Assembly (NCBI RefSeq): GCF_008365405.1
Contig: NZ_QOKV01000025.1
Location: 16,443 to 80,442 of the forward strand
DNA length: 64,000 nt
Direction of reading: 5' to 3'
DNA from: Azospirillum brasilense
Lineage (GTDB): Bacteria > Pseudomonadota > Alphaproteobacteria > Azospirillales > Azospirillaceae
The position numbers and the translations under genes were made by a program. The notes beneath the pieces are model-generated. The model was not told the DNA's origin and did not search any database. It worked only from the letters and a program-made list of their open reading frames with translations. Position 1 is the stretch's first letter; each line of letters opens with the position of its first letter. Shown here piece after piece: positions 8,781 through 18,500 of this stretch.

Positions 8781-8863
8781 TTGAACCACAGAGACACGGA
8801 GACACAGAGAGTTTCAGGCTACGCGCCATTGCCTCTCTGTGTCTCCGTGTCTCTGTGGTTCAA
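8781..8863. repeat. Perfect 31-bp inverted repeat (CCACAGAGACACGGAGACAC type)
   Basis: Left arm 8781-8811 and right arm 8833-8863 are exact reverse complements over 31 bases, separated by a 21-base loop. The arms carry the core CCACAGAGACACGGAGACAC, a low-complexity CACAGAG motif that I recall as an intergenic dispersed repeat in unrelated bacterial genomes. It lies between the acnB terminator and the 3' end of the AraC-type gene, so as RNA it would form a very stable hairpin. Confidence 0.9.
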
Positions 8864-8901
8864 CTTTCTTAAATGCCAAGACCCGCCAATTTTGAGCAGC
8901 T

Positions 8902-9702
8902 TCAGGCCGAACGTTTCGCGCCATGAGCACCAGCCCCCGCCAGATACGCCCTCGGCGACGCTCCCAGCATCCGCTTGAACATCGTCGTGAAGGCCGCTGG
9001 GTTGTCGTAGCCGAGGTCCAGCGCCACCGTCGTTACCGGAACCCCGGCGACCAGCCGCGGCAGGGCGGACACCAGGCACGCCTGCTGGCGCCATTCGACG
9101 AAGCTCAGCCCCGTCTCGCGCCGGAACAGCCGTGTGAAGTTGCGGCGGCTCATGCCCAGCCCGTCGCTCCACGCCTCGATCGTCGCCTGGATCGTCGGCT
9201 CCTGCAGGAATCGCCGGCAGCGTTCCGCCAGGGCGGCGTGGGCGGGAAAGGGCAGCGACAGCGGCTCCACCGGAAGCCGCCGCATCTCGTGCAGAAGCAA
9301 CGCCATCACCGCGCCGTCGTGGCTGTCCGGATCGTAGTCCACCGGCACGTCGATCGCCCGCGCGATCAGGCTGCGGAAGAAGGGCGACAGAGCCACCACC
9401 TCGCAGCGGCCCGGCATGGTGTCGGCCAAGGCAGGAGCCAAATAGAGGCTCTGCGTCTTCACCATCCCGATCATGCGGACCTCGTGGGGAACCTCCGGCG
9501 GAATCCACAGACCGCAATGGGGCGGCATCACCCAGCGCCCCTGGGCGGTGGACAGCACCAGCGTCCCCGTCGCCCCGGACAGCAACTGCCCGCGCCGGTG
9601 CGTGTGGGCGGCCAGCCGGGTGCCGTCCGCGTGATCCTGCCCCAGGGCGATCAGCGGGCGGGGCGACTCCTCGACCGTGTCGATGCGCAGGTTCCGGACC
9701 AT
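8902..9702 (-). CDS. AraC-family transcriptional regulator with cupin sensor
   Basis: A 266-aa regulator. Residues about 15-110 form a cupin-type domain (HTHRRGQLLSGATGTLVLS, then the GLWIPPEVPHEV turn typical of cytosolic AraC-type repressor/activators). Residues about 165-258 hold the two helix-turn-helix motifs, the second around VALDLGYDNPAAFTTMFKRM, ending with GASPRAYL. The gene is divergent from the MFS exporter at 9830, with about 127 bases between the two starts, the usual arrangement for a regulator of its neighbouring efflux gene. The inducer cannot be read from sequence. Confidence 0.92.
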   Translation of the reverse strand: MVRNLRIDTVEESPRPLIALGQDHADGTRLAAHTHRRGQLLSGATGTLVLSTAQGRWVMPPHCGLWIPPEVPHEVRMIGMVKTQSLYLAPALADTMPGRCEVVALSPFFRSLIARAIDVPVDYDPDSHDGAVMALLLHEMRRLPVEPLSLPFPAHAALAERCRRFLQEPTIQATIEAWSDGLGMSRRNFTRLFRRETGLSFVEWRQQACLVSALPRLVAGVPVTTVALDLGYDNPAAFTTMFKRMLGASPRAYLAGAGAHGAKRSA

Positions 9703-9829
9703 GGCCCAGTCTCGTAAGAAATCGGCCTGACCGCGGTGGCAGGCCGTCGCGGCTCACCATAGGCTGTTGCCCCACACCAAGCAACGCGCCGCCCGCCCGC
9801 CGGCCAAGCGCCAAAAAAGGCTTCCTTTC

Positions 9830-11035
9830 GTGACCGATACCACCCTGTCCCGGCCCAAGGCCGGGGGAACGGCCCTGCCCGTCCTGGGGACGATCAGCGT
9901 CTGCCATCTGCTGAACGACCTGATCCAGTCCCTGCTGCCCGCGATCTACCCGATCCTGAAGGGCGGGTTCGACCTCAGCTTCGCGCAGATCGGCCTGCTC
10001 ACCCTGACCTACCAGATCACCGCCTCGCTGCTTCAGCCGATCATCGGGCTCGCCACCGACCGGCGGCCGGCCCCCTACTCGCTGACCATCGGCATGGGGG
10101 CGTCGCTGGTCGGACTGGTCACGCTGGCCTTCGCGCCGAACTACGCGGCGCTGCTGGTCGGGGCGACCCTGCTGGGCTTCGGCTCCTCCGTCTTCCACCC
10201 CGAGGCGTCGCGGATCGCCCGGCTGGCCTCCGGCGGGGCGCACGGGCTGGCGCAGTCGCTGTTCCAGGTGGGCGGCAACGCCGGCTCGGCGCTGGGGCCG
10301 CTGCTGGCCGCCTACATCATCCTGCCGCGTGGGCAGGAAAGCCTGTCCTGGTTCGCCCTCGCCGCCTTGGGCGGCATGGTGCTGCTGACCGGCATCGGGC
10401 GCTGGTACGCGCGCAGCGACCACGCCCGCCCGGTCCGCCGCGGCGCCGCGGTCCGTCACCCCGGCCTGACCCACGGGCAGGTGAACCGGGCGCTGGCCGT
10501 GCTGATGGTGCTGATCCTGTCCAAATACGTCTATCTGGCCTGCCTGACCAGCTACTACACCTTCTTCCTGATGGAGCGCTTCGCCATGGCGCCGGACTCC
10601 GCTCAGCTCTGCCTGTTCGTCTTCCTGGCCGCGGTGGCGACGGGAACGATCATCGGCGGGCCGGTCGGCGACCGGATCGGGCGCAAGACGGTCATCTGGG
10701 TGTCGATCCTCGGCATCCTGCCCTTCACGCTTCTGCTGCCCCATGTCGGGCTGACGGCGACGGTCGCCCTCAGCGCGGTGATCGGGCTGGCCCTGGCCTC
10801 GGCCTTCCCCGCCATCATCGTCTACGCGCAGGAGCTGATGCCCGGCCGGGTCGGCATGGTCTCCGGCCTGTTCTTCGGGCTGGCCTTCGGCATCGGAGGC
10901 ATGGCCGCCGCCGGGCTCGGCGTCCTGGCCGATTGGAAGGGCATCGGCTTCGTCTTCCAAGCCTGCTCGGTCGTTCCCCTGCTCGGCCTGTTCGCCGCGC
11001 TGCTGCCCAACGTTTCCCCACACAAGGCCTCCTGA
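9830..11035 (+). CDS. MFS efflux transporter, fosmidomycin-resistance (Fsr) type
   Basis: A 401-aa, 12-segment major facilitator protein. The opening ISVCHLLNDLIQSLLPAIYP and the FGSSVFHPEASRIAR segment are hallmarks of the Fsr (fosmidomycin resistance) subgroup, and GDRIGRKTVIW in the second half is the MFS loop motif. I favour GTG 9830 (MTDTTLSRPKAGG) with AAAAAAGG upstream over TTG 9767, which would add an Arg/Lys-rich leader without a ribosome-binding site. Probably an inner-membrane proton antiporter exporting small hydrophilic or phosphonate-like compounds; substrate unknown. Divergent AraC gene likely controls it. Confidence 0.9.
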   Translation: MTDTTLSRPKAGGTALPVLGTISVCHLLNDLIQSLLPAIYPILKGGFDLSFAQIGLLTLTYQITASLLQPIIGLATDRRPAPYSLTIGMGASLVGLVTLAFAPNYAALLVGATLLGFGSSVFHPEASRIARLASGGAHGLAQSLFQVGGNAGSALGPLLAAYIILPRGQESLSWFALAALGGMVLLTGIGRWYARSDHARPVRRGAAVRHPGLTHGQVNRALAVLMVLILSKYVYLACLTSYYTFFLMERFAMAPDSAQLCLFVFLAAVATGTIIGGPVGDRIGRKTVIWVSILGILPFTLLLPHVGLTATVALSAVIGLALASAFPAIIVYAQELMPGRVGMVSGLFFGLAFGIGGMAAAGLGVLADWKGIGFVFQACSVVPLLGLFAALLPNVSPHKAS

Positions 11036-11179
11036 ACCGCAAACGAGCCGATGTGAGCCCGCCGGACGGGTCTCCGCTCCACCATCCGGAAAAAGGTTGT
11101 TTCGGCCTCGACAGGCCGGGCCGCCGTCGTCCAGACTGCCTCCCCAAATAGAACGACAAACAACTAAGGGGAGGCAGGG

Positions 11180-11470
11180 ATGGCGGCGGTTCCGTCCGGG
11201 ATGGTGTTCGAGAATCCCACGAACGGCCAGCGGGAGGCGGTGACCAACCGCGAGATCCTCTGGGCCTTTCTGCTCGGCCCGGTCTATTTCGCGAAAAAGG
11301 CGGAATGGCTGCACGCCGCGATTCATGCGGCACTGATCCTCATCTCCATCCCGTTGTGGCCCACCGGCGTTCTGATGACTTTGGGTGTCTGGGTCGGCTA
11401 CGCCTGCGCGGCGCCGACGATCCTGGAATACCGGTACCAGAAGATGGGGTGGGAGAAGGTCGCGGGCTGA
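11180..11470 (+). CDS. Small membrane protein of unknown function (96 aa)
   Basis: ATG 11180 follows a strong GGGGAGG. The 96-aa product starts with a soluble segment (FENPTNGQREAVTN), then WAFLLGPVYFAKKAEWLHAA and two hydrophobic stretches (AALILISIPLWPTGVLM and LGVWVGYACAAPTILEY). The pattern of an N..G..E tract followed by a W-x3-GP-x-YF-x4-W membrane entry recalls DUF2628-like small membrane proteins, but the match is not certain. Not obviously part of an operon with the MFS gene (gap about 145 nt). Confidence 0.65.
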   Translation: MAAVPSGMVFENPTNGQREAVTNREILWAFLLGPVYFAKKAEWLHAAIHAALILISIPLWPTGVLMTLGVWVGYACAAPTILEYRYQKMGWEKVAG

Positions 11471-11487
11471 GGTGTGAGGGGGCGCCG

Positions 11488-11545
11488 TCGTTGGCACCCC
11501 CACCCAACCCTCCCCCGCGTGGCGGGAGAGGGCTTTCGATCGGCC
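11488..11545. repeat. CCCTC palindromic intergenic element
   Basis: Contains CCCCCACCCAACCCTCCCCC followed by GCGTGGCGGGAGAGGG, the inverted CCCTC/GAGGG layout seen at 870-985 and 40565-40735. It separates two convergent genes and may terminate both. Confidence 0.5.
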
Positions 11546-11548
11546 GGG

Positions 11549-12046
11549 TCAGGCGGTCGCGCCGAACTCCTCGGGCGTCAGCACCAGCACGCCGTCCTCG
11601 TCGGCGAAGACCAGATCGCCGGGATTGATGCGGATGCCGGCCAAGGTCACCGGCAGATCCTTCTGGCCCTCGCCGTTGCGGACGGTCTTGCGCGGGATCG
11701 CCGCCAGCGCCTTGATGCCCAGGTCCAGCGTGGCGAGCACGGCGGCGTCGCGGACGCAGCCGTGGATGACCACGCCCTCCCAGCCGTTCTTCACCGCGTC
11801 CTTGGCGATCAGGTCGCCCATCAGGGCGGCGCGCAGGCCGCCGCCGCCATCCACCACCAGCACCTTGCCCTGCCCAGGCGTGCCCAGCGTCTCCTTGACG
11901 CGGGAATTGTCCTCGAAGCACTTCACGGTCACCGCCGCGCCGCTGAATTTGCAACGCCCACCGAAGTCGCGGAAGACGGGGTCGGCGACGCGGGCGGTCT
12001 TCTCGAACCGGTCGTAGAGGTCGCAGGTGCTGTCGAAGTCGGTCAT
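11549..12046 (-). CDS. rraA: RraA family protein (RNase E activity regulator / HMG-type aldolase)
   Basis: A 165-aa RraA-fold protein. The family signatures GQGKVLVVDGGGGLRAALMG and GVVIHGCVRDAAVLATLDLG are present, including the Arg and Asp used by the metal-dependent aldolase members. In E. coli RraA binds RNase E and inhibits RNA processing; other members of the same fold are 4-hydroxy-4-methyl-2-oxoglutarate aldolases, and sequence alone does not separate the two. Length and start (MTDFDSTCDLYDRFEK) match the short RraA type. The next gene upstream on the same strand is the 12119-13147 regulator, about 70 nt away. Confidence 0.88.
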   Translation of the reverse strand: MTDFDSTCDLYDRFEKTARVADPVFRDFGGRCKFSGAAVTVKCFEDNSRVKETLGTPGQGKVLVVDGGGGLRAALMGDLIAKDAVKNGWEGVVIHGCVRDAAVLATLDLGIKALAAIPRKTVRNGEGQKDLPVTLAGIRINPGDLVFADEDGVLVLTPEEFGATA

Positions 12047-12118
12047 GCGCGTTCGCTCCCCTTCTTGGGCTTTGGTGGCCTTGGCTTTGACAGCAGGATA
12101 CCCCCAGATCGGCGATGG

Positions 12119-13147
12119 TCAATCCTCCGGGGCGGCAATGGCGCCCGTGCTCGTGCGTTCCAGGATAGCGCTGCGGCGGAAGCGGTAGAGTTCGGCGGGG
12201 CGCCCGCCGGTCTGGCTCTCATACTGGCCGGTCGGCTCCACCAGCCCGCCGGAGATCATCAGGCGCCGGAAATTCTGCTTGTGCAGCCGCTCGCCGGACA
12301 GCGCCTCCACCACCTGCTGAAGCTGGTGGAGGGTGAAGGTCGGGGGCAGCAGTTCGAACACGATGGGGCGGTATTTCAGCTTGCCGCGCAGACGTTCCAG
12401 CGCCGTCGCCAGGACGCGGCGGCCGTCGCGGGCCATCGGGCGGCCCAGCGCGCGCGGCATCTCCAGCCGCACCGTCCGCTCCTCCACACCCGCCCGGCGG
12501 GCGAGGTCGTGGTCGCGAAACGCCTCCACCACCAGCCCGGCCTCGTAGAGCAGCTCGTAGCGTTCCAGCACCCGTTCGGAATCCCAGTCTCCGCCGTCCA
12601 GGGCGAAGGCCATGCGGGCGCGCTCGCCGCGGCGGGCGCGGGCGGGCTCATCCGGCGCCGCGGCGATCCAGCGGGCCAGCGCCGGGCGGATCACCGAATC
12701 GAGCAGCGCCGGCGGCGAATCGCGCCAGTCCTCCCATGGGAAGAACTCGTACAGACCGCGCCATTCCGCGCCGTCGATGCGCAGCGGCGCCTCGCGCAGC
12801 AGCGCCAGATAGCCGACCACCAGCGAGCGCGGACCGCCGAACAGCTCGTGCGGGTCGCGGTAACGGTCGCCGAAGCTGTAGAGCTGCTCGACATAGCGCA
12901 GGGTCAGCCCGGCCGCGTCCTCCGCCACCGCGCGCAGGCCGTCCTGAAGGGTGCGGAAGCGTTCGGGATCGAAGGGGGCGCCCGGCAAGGCGTCGCGGTG
13001 GGGCGGCGGCTCGTCACCGCGGCGGTGCGATTCGGGGATCTCGAAGCCGCTGCGCACGGTCACCACGCGCGGCTCGGCGCCGTTCGCCGAGGACACGCCC
13101 ACCGAAACGATGGCCGCCGTCAGGCCAATCTGCGTTTCCCCTGCCAC
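12119..13147 (-). CDS. NrtR-like NAD-metabolism regulator candidate (Nudix-related N-terminus plus winged helix)
   Basis: A 342-aa protein. The first 40 residues (GETQIGLTAAIVSVG...PRVVTVRSG) resemble the beginning of a Nudix domain, but no Nudix box is visible. The C-terminal third (KYRPIVFELLPPTFTLHQLQ ... LHKQNFRRLMISGGLVEPTG ... GRPAELYRFR) is the NrtR-type winged helix. I recall this domain combination as an annotated hypothetical NAD regulator of Alphaproteobacteria. Start GTG 13147 is chosen because GGGGAGG lies upstream and the protein then begins MAGETQIGL; longer frames are low complexity. Target genes are not in the window. Confidence 0.75.
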   Translation of the reverse strand: MAGETQIGLTAAIVSVGVSSANGAEPRVVTVRSGFEIPESHRRGDEPPPHRDALPGAPFDPERFRTLQDGLRAVAEDAAGLTLRYVEQLYSFGDRYRDPHELFGGPRSLVVGYLALLREAPLRIDGAEWRGLYEFFPWEDWRDSPPALLDSVIRPALARWIAAAPDEPARARRGERARMAFALDGGDWDSERVLERYELLYEAGLVVEAFRDHDLARRAGVEERTVRLEMPRALGRPMARDGRRVLATALERLRGKLKYRPIVFELLPPTFTLHQLQQVVEALSGERLHKQNFRRLMISGGLVEPTGQYESQTGGRPAELYRFRRSAILERTSTGAIAAPED

Positions 13148-13263
13148 GCGCCACCCGCCTCCCCGCTGCCGATCCGTCGGCGGCAGGATAAGCGGCCCGC
13201 CGCGGCAAATCACCGGTCTTTCTGCCGGGCACCCCCGTGAAATCTCGCCGCAAGCCAGCCCGG

Positions 13264-13282
13264 CATGACACTTTTGTGACTC
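13264..13282 (-). promoter_or_regulatory. Possible PhoB-box-like direct repeat upstream of DUF47-pit
   Basis: Read on the minus strand the site is AGTCACAAAAGTGTCATG: two half-sites resembling TGTCA, with their GTCA cores 11 bases apart around an AAAA centre, which is the PhoB-box layout. It lies about 105 bases before the DUF47 start. Phosphate control of a DUF47-pit pair through PhoB is known in rhizobia. The match is imperfect. Confidence 0.3.
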
Positions 13283-13385
13283 CCCACAAGCGCCGGGGAT
13301 GTTACACCAGCCGCGACGCTGAGGCTCGCGCGCGTCCGTGCGGGGTCCCCAGCGGTGCAGGCCGGCGTAAGTTGGAGAACCACGC

Positions 13386-14039
13386 ATGCTGAATTTGTTC
13401 CGGGCCCTGATGCCGCGCGAAGAACGGTTTTTCGACCTGTTCGCCGACCATGCCCGGACCGTCGCCACGGGCGCCGAAGCGCTGCGGGCGATGATGGCCA
13501 GCGGCCAGGACCTGGAGGAGCGGTTCCAGACCATCCGCCGGGTCGAGAGCGAGGCCGACGCCATCGAGAAGGAGATCCAGCTCGCCGTCCACCGCAGCTT
13601 CATCGTGCCCTTCGACCGTTCGGACATCCAGGAACTCGGCAAGCGGATGGACGACGTGCTCAACCTCATCGAGGAGACCGCGCGTCACCTCGTGGAGGCG
13701 GGCTTCACCGACTACACGCCGGAAATGCACGCCCAGGCCGACGCCATCGTGCGCTGCACCGCCCGGCTGAGCGCGGGCATTCCCCTGCTCCGCGACATTC
13801 CCAAACACGTCGAGCAACTCCACGCGATGACCGCCGAGGTGTCGCGGATCGAGAGCGAAGGCGACCGGCTCCTGCGCGAGGCCAAGCACCGGCTGCGCGA
13901 CGAGAGCGGCGGGCTCGACGCCCCCATCACCCATCGCCACGCCCTTCAACGCGAGATCATCGAGCTGCTGGAACGCGTGCTCGATGCCTGCGAGGACGTG
14001 GCCGACACCATCGACGGCATCATCGTCGAACAGGTCTGA
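13386..14039 (+). CDS. DUF47 PhoU-like accessory protein of Pit phosphate transport
   Basis: A 217-aa all-helical DUF47 protein (MLNLFRALMPREERFFDLFA at the start, repeated E-x3-D/E helices such as RVESEADAIEKEI and RIESEGDRLLREAKHRL that bind metal in PhoU-type folds). The gene ends 4 bases before the Pit start, so the two are co-translated. In rhizobia the equivalent gene (orfA, also called pap) is cotranscribed with pit. It probably acts in the cytoplasm to tune the low-affinity phosphate transporter. Confidence 0.93.
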   Translation: MLNLFRALMPREERFFDLFADHARTVATGAEALRAMMASGQDLEERFQTIRRVESEADAIEKEIQLAVHRSFIVPFDRSDIQELGKRMDDVLNLIEETARHLVEAGFTDYTPEMHAQADAIVRCTARLSAGIPLLRDIPKHVEQLHAMTAEVSRIESEGDRLLREAKHRLRDESGGLDAPITHRHALQREIIELLERVLDACEDVADTIDGIIVEQV

Positions 14040-14043
14040 TCCC

Positions 14044-15051
14044 ATGGAAGCCGCTACCCTCGCCCTGCCCATCCTCATCGGGCTGATCGGCGTCGCCCTC
14101 CTCTTCGATTTCCTCAACGGGCTGCACGACGCGGCCAACTCCATCGCAACGGTCGTCTCCACCCGCGTGCTGTCGCCGCGGACCGCCGTCGCCATGGCCG
14201 CCTTCTTCAACTTCATCGCCTTCCTGTTCTTCGGGCTGCATGTGGCGACCACCATCGGCACCGGCATCGTCGGGGCGGGGGTGGTGGACCCGCACGTCAT
14301 CTTCGGCGCGCTGATGGGCGCCATCGTCTGGAACGTCTTCACCTGGTGGCTGGGCATCCCGTCCAGTTCCTCCCACGCGCTGATCGGCGGCCTCGTCGGG
14401 GCCGGCGTGGCGAAAGCGGGGCTGGACGCCGTGGTGGTGTCCGGTCTGGCCAAGACCGCCGCGGCCATCGTCGTCTCGCCGGTGGTCGGCTTCCTGCTGG
14501 CCAGCGTGATGATCGTGACGGTGTCCTGGCTGTTCCGGCGCACCACCCCCTTCGCGGTCGACCGGCTGTTCCGTCACCTGCAGATCGGCTCCGCCGCTCT
14601 CTACAGCCTGGGACACGGCGGCAACGACGCGCAGAAGACCATGGGCATCATCGCCGTCCTACTCTATTCGCAGGGCATGCTGGGGCCGACCTTCTACGTG
14701 CCCTTCTGGGTGGTCATCACCTGCCAGGCCGCGATGGGGCTGGGCACGCTGTTCGGCGGCTGGCGCATCGTCAAGACCATGGGGTCCAAGCTGACCGACC
14801 TGAAGCCGGTCCAGGGCTCCTGCGCAGAGACGGGCGGGGCGATCACCCTGTTCGTCGCGACGTGGCTCGGCGTGCCGGTCAGCACGACCCACACCATCAC
14901 CGGCGCGATCATCGGCGTCGGCGCCGCCCGCCGCACCAGCGCGGTGCGCTGGGGGCTGGCGCAGGGCATCGTCATGGCCTGGGTCATCACCCTGCCGGCG
15001 ACCGCCATCGTCGGCGCGGTGTTCTACGAGCTGTCGCGAGTGCTCTGGTAA
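14044..15051 (+). CDS. pit: Low-affinity inorganic phosphate transporter, Pit family
   Basis: A 335-aa inner-membrane protein. The two inverted PiT signatures are intact: DFLNGLHDAANSIATVVSTR near residue 20 and ALYSLGHGGNDAQKTMGIIA near 185, with VSTTHTITGAIIGVGAA as the second-half return element. PiT proteins import metal-phosphate by proton symport. Start ATG 14044 follows the DUF47 stop directly; the longer in-frame start at 13984 lies inside the DUF47 gene. A strong terminator follows at 15133-15160. Confidence 0.95.
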   Translation: MEAATLALPILIGLIGVALLFDFLNGLHDAANSIATVVSTRVLSPRTAVAMAAFFNFIAFLFFGLHVATTIGTGIVGAGVVDPHVIFGALMGAIVWNVFTWWLGIPSSSSHALIGGLVGAGVAKAGLDAVVVSGLAKTAAAIVVSPVVGFLLASVMIVTVSWLFRRTTPFAVDRLFRHLQIGSAALYSLGHGGNDAQKTMGIIAVLLYSQGMLGPTFYVPFWVVITCQAAMGLGTLFGGWRIVKTMGSKLTDLKPVQGSCAETGGAITLFVATWLGVPVSTTHTITGAIIGVGAARRTSAVRWGLAQGIVMAWVITLPATAIVGAVFYELSRVLW

Positions 15052-15132
15052 CAACCCCGGCGCGGCCGGAACACGGCACGGCGGGCCGAAAGGCCCGCCA
15101 CCCACCGGCCCGGCCGCAAACTCCGAAACGCG

Positions 15133-15160
15133 AAAAGGGCGGCCCGAGGCCGCCCTTTTT
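15133..15160. terminator. Bidirectional Rho-independent terminator
   Basis: AAAA, stem GGGCGGCC (15137-15144), 3-nt loop, stem GGCCGCCC (15148-15155), then TTTTT. It ends the pit transcript on the plus strand and the tRNA-Gly transcript on the minus strand. Confidence 0.9.
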
Positions 15161-15180
15161 CGTACCATCCGCGCTGAAAA

Positions 15181-15255
15181 TGGAGCGGGCGAAGGGATTC
15201 GAACCCTCGACCCCAACCTTGGCAAGGTTGTGCTCTACCCCTGAGCTACGCCCGC
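15181..15255 (-). tRNA. tRNA-Gly (anticodon GCC)
   Basis: On the minus strand the 75-nt sequence begins GCGGGCGTAGCTCAGGGGTA, has the anticodon loop TTGCCAA, a GAGGG/CCCTT arm around TTCGAAT, acceptor CGCCCGC, discriminator T and an encoded CCA. All stems pair. It reads glycine codons GGC/GGT. Confidence 0.97.
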
Positions 15256-15529
15256 GCCGCTCCAGCGGAGGAGCGCCCGTATACGCCCCGGCGACGGCCA
15301 AGGCAAGCCTTATTTTTCACAACCGCCTCAACCCCTGCGGCGACCCAGGGCAGGCACGGCAGGAATGCAGGCCGGGACACGCCGCCGCTTGCCGATTGCA
15401 CGAGGAAACATACCAACATATGTTAGGCTGAGTCTGTCGGAGTGAAATTATCCATCTCTTGTTTTGAATGTCTGCGCATTCGAAATTGTTTCCTCTAACA
15501 TGCCGATGACGCTCCGCAGGGGGGCTTCG

Positions 15530-18500
15530 ATGGCCGGAACGGACATGGACTTGGGCGAATCGCAATCGATGCCCACGCCGTCACCTCGGGGGGCGCCTCA
15601 GGAGGCGCCTCAGGAGGCGTCGTGCCGACCCATGCCCGCCGCCGACGCACCGGACGGCGGACCGGCCCGGCGCAACAGCGCGGAACGCAAGGTCGTGAGC
15701 GTGCTGTTCGCCGACATCGTCGAATCCTCCAGCATGGTGTCGGGCCGCGACCCGGAGGAGGCCGACCAGACCCTTCTCACCATCCTGCAAATCCTGACCG
15801 ATGCGGTGGAACGCTATGGCGGCACGGTGGCCCAGGTTCTGGGCGACGGCATCATGGCGGTGTTCGGCGCCCCCTCCGCTCAGGAGGACCACGCGCTGCG
15901 CGCCTGCCTCGCCGCGCAGGACATCGCCCGCTCGGCCATCGATTCGGACGAGTTCAAGATGCGGATCGGCATCAGCTCCGGCGAGGTGGTCGCCCAGATC
16001 ATCGAGACCGGCGTCTGGACCGACTACCGCACGGTGGGCGAAACCGTGCATATCGCCGCCAAGCTGCAGCAACGGGCGCAACCCAACAGCGTGCTGCTGA
16101 GCCGCGAGACGTTGGACCTCGTGCCGAAGGGCCTGACCGTTCGCCCGGCGGGAACGCTGCGCCTGTCCGCCACGGCGGAGCCGGTGACCGCCTTTGCCCT
16201 GGAGGCGGCGCGGGCGATGCGGCGCACGGCGATGGACCTGCTGTCCGCCGAAGGCACCCTGTTCGTGGGGCGGCAACCCGAACTGGCGGTGCTGACTGGC
16301 GCGATGCGGCAGGCCGAGCGGGGACGCGGTGCCTGCGCCATCCTGATCGGAGAGGCCGGCATCGGCAAATCCCGGCTGACCGGAGAGCTGATGCGCCGTC
16401 CGGAGGCGGCGGCCTTCACCATCGCCATCTGGCCGCAATTCCCGATCCGCCGCCTGGGCGACCCCGACGACCTGGAGGCGGCGGCCCGGTCCCTCGCCCT
16501 GTCGGTCTGTGGGGCCGTGGATGGCCCGGCGATGGATGGCCCCGTACTGGATGGCTTGGCGGTGGCGCGCCTGACCGCCGCCGCGGCGCGCAACGGTGGC
16601 GAGTTGGCCGGCGAGGCGATGCGGGAACTGCTCGGCCAGCCTTCCGTCCATCCGCTGTGGCAAGGGCTCGACCCCGCCCAGAAGGCCGATTTCAGCGTCG
16701 AGGGCCTGGTCGCGGCGATCCGCGAGCTGTCGGTGGAGCGCCCGCTGCTGATCCTCGTCGAGGACGCGCATTGGACGCGCGGGCTGACCAACCGCCTGTT
16801 GGATGCCTTGTCCGAGGGGGTGGAGGACTCCCGGGTCTTCGTCCTGGTCACCTCACGGCCGGACACGCCGGGCGGTTGGACCGCGCCGGACTCCGTCCAC
16901 GCCCTCGCGCTCGAACCGCTGGAGCCGCTGCAGGCCGACGAGTTCCTGGACCACTGGCTGGGCCACAGCCCGTCGCTGGCCGACCTGAAGGCGCGCGTCG
17001 CGGCGCAAAGCCAGGGCGTGCCGCTCTATCTGGAGGAATCGCTGCGCACGCTGGAGACGACCGGGGCCATCGTCGGCAGTCCGGGCCGCTACAGCCTGGG
17101 CAAGGCGGACGCCAGGATGGCCCTGCCGGCCACGGTGCACGGCTTGCTGGCCTCGCGGATCGACGCGCTGGAGCCCGGCCCGCGGCGGGTGCTGATGCAC
17201 GCGGCGGTGATCGGCACCTCGGTCGATCTGGGCCTGCTGCGCGCGGTGTCTCCCATCCCCGCCGCCGAACTGCCTTCGGCTCTGTCCCGGCTGGAACAGA
17301 GCGGCTTTTTCGCGCGCTCCCGCCTGCTGCCGAACCTGGAGCTGACCTTCCGCCATGCGCTGGTCCAGGAGGTCGCCTACGCCACCCTGACCAAGCGGGA
17401 GCGCCAGCCGCTGCACGGGCGCGTTTTGCATGCCCTGCGGCGGCGGTCCGACCGCAACCTGCCGAACCGGGCGGAGCTGATCGCCCATCACGCCTTCTAC
17501 GCCGAGGATTGGCCGCTCGCCTGCGCCTATGGCCGCCGGGCCGGGCGACGGGCGGAGATGCGCTGCAAGCATTTCGACGCCGGACGCTTCTACGAGCAAG
17601 CGTTGAAGGCTCTGGACCACATGCCCGACACCCGCCGCAACACCCAGCGGCGGATCGACCTGTGGGTCGGTATTCCCCTTGTCCTGCTGCCGCAGGGGCG
17701 CCAGCTGGCCGGCGACCCGCTGGAGGAGGCGCGGGACATGGCGTTGGGCATCGACGACCGCATCCGCTACGCCCGCGCGACCTCGCTCAAGGCGTCCTTC
17801 CAGTGGGTCTACGGCGTGCTCGACGGCGCCATCGCGCTCAGCCGCAGCGCGCTCGACCATCTGGGCAACCAGGGGACGATGGAACTGCGCATCCAGGGGC
17901 TGATGCGGCTGGGCGGCATGCTGGTGGACAAGGGGCATTTCCCGGAAGCCCAGGAGAAGCTGGAGCAGGCACGCACCCTGGCGCTGGCCCATGCCCCCCG
18001 CGCGCGCTTCGGCCTGACCGCGGTGGCGGTCGCCATCACCGCCGCCTACCAGGGCCGCTGCCTCGCCGAACTGGGGCGCGACGACGAGGCCGTCCGGGTG
18101 ATGCACCACGCGCTCGACATCGCGGAAGAGGTCGGGCACGCCTTCTCCGTGTCTTCGGTGAAGGTGCATCTGGCGCTGGTCCACATCATCGGCGAGCGCT
18201 TCGCCGAGGCCCTGCCTCTGCTGAAGGACGCCGTAACGATCACCGAGGCGACGCGCCTGCACATCTTCCAGCCGATCACGCTGGGCGCGCTGGGCTACGC
18301 CATCGCCCGCACCGGCGGTGCCGCGGAGGGTGCACGGCTGCTGAACGCCAGCCTGGAGCAGGCGCACATCCTGAACCACTCGCTGCCCAGGCCGCGGATT
18401 TTGAACTGGATGTCCGATCTGGCTCTGGAAACGGCACAGCACGACACCGCGATCGGCTGCGCCGCCAACGCGCTGGGCATCGCGACGGACGCCGGACAAC

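Noticed and set aside
8819..11503. 894-aa minus-strand frame
   Set aside because: Covers the AraC gene in the wrong frame and runs antisense to the MFS gene; no recognisable domain.
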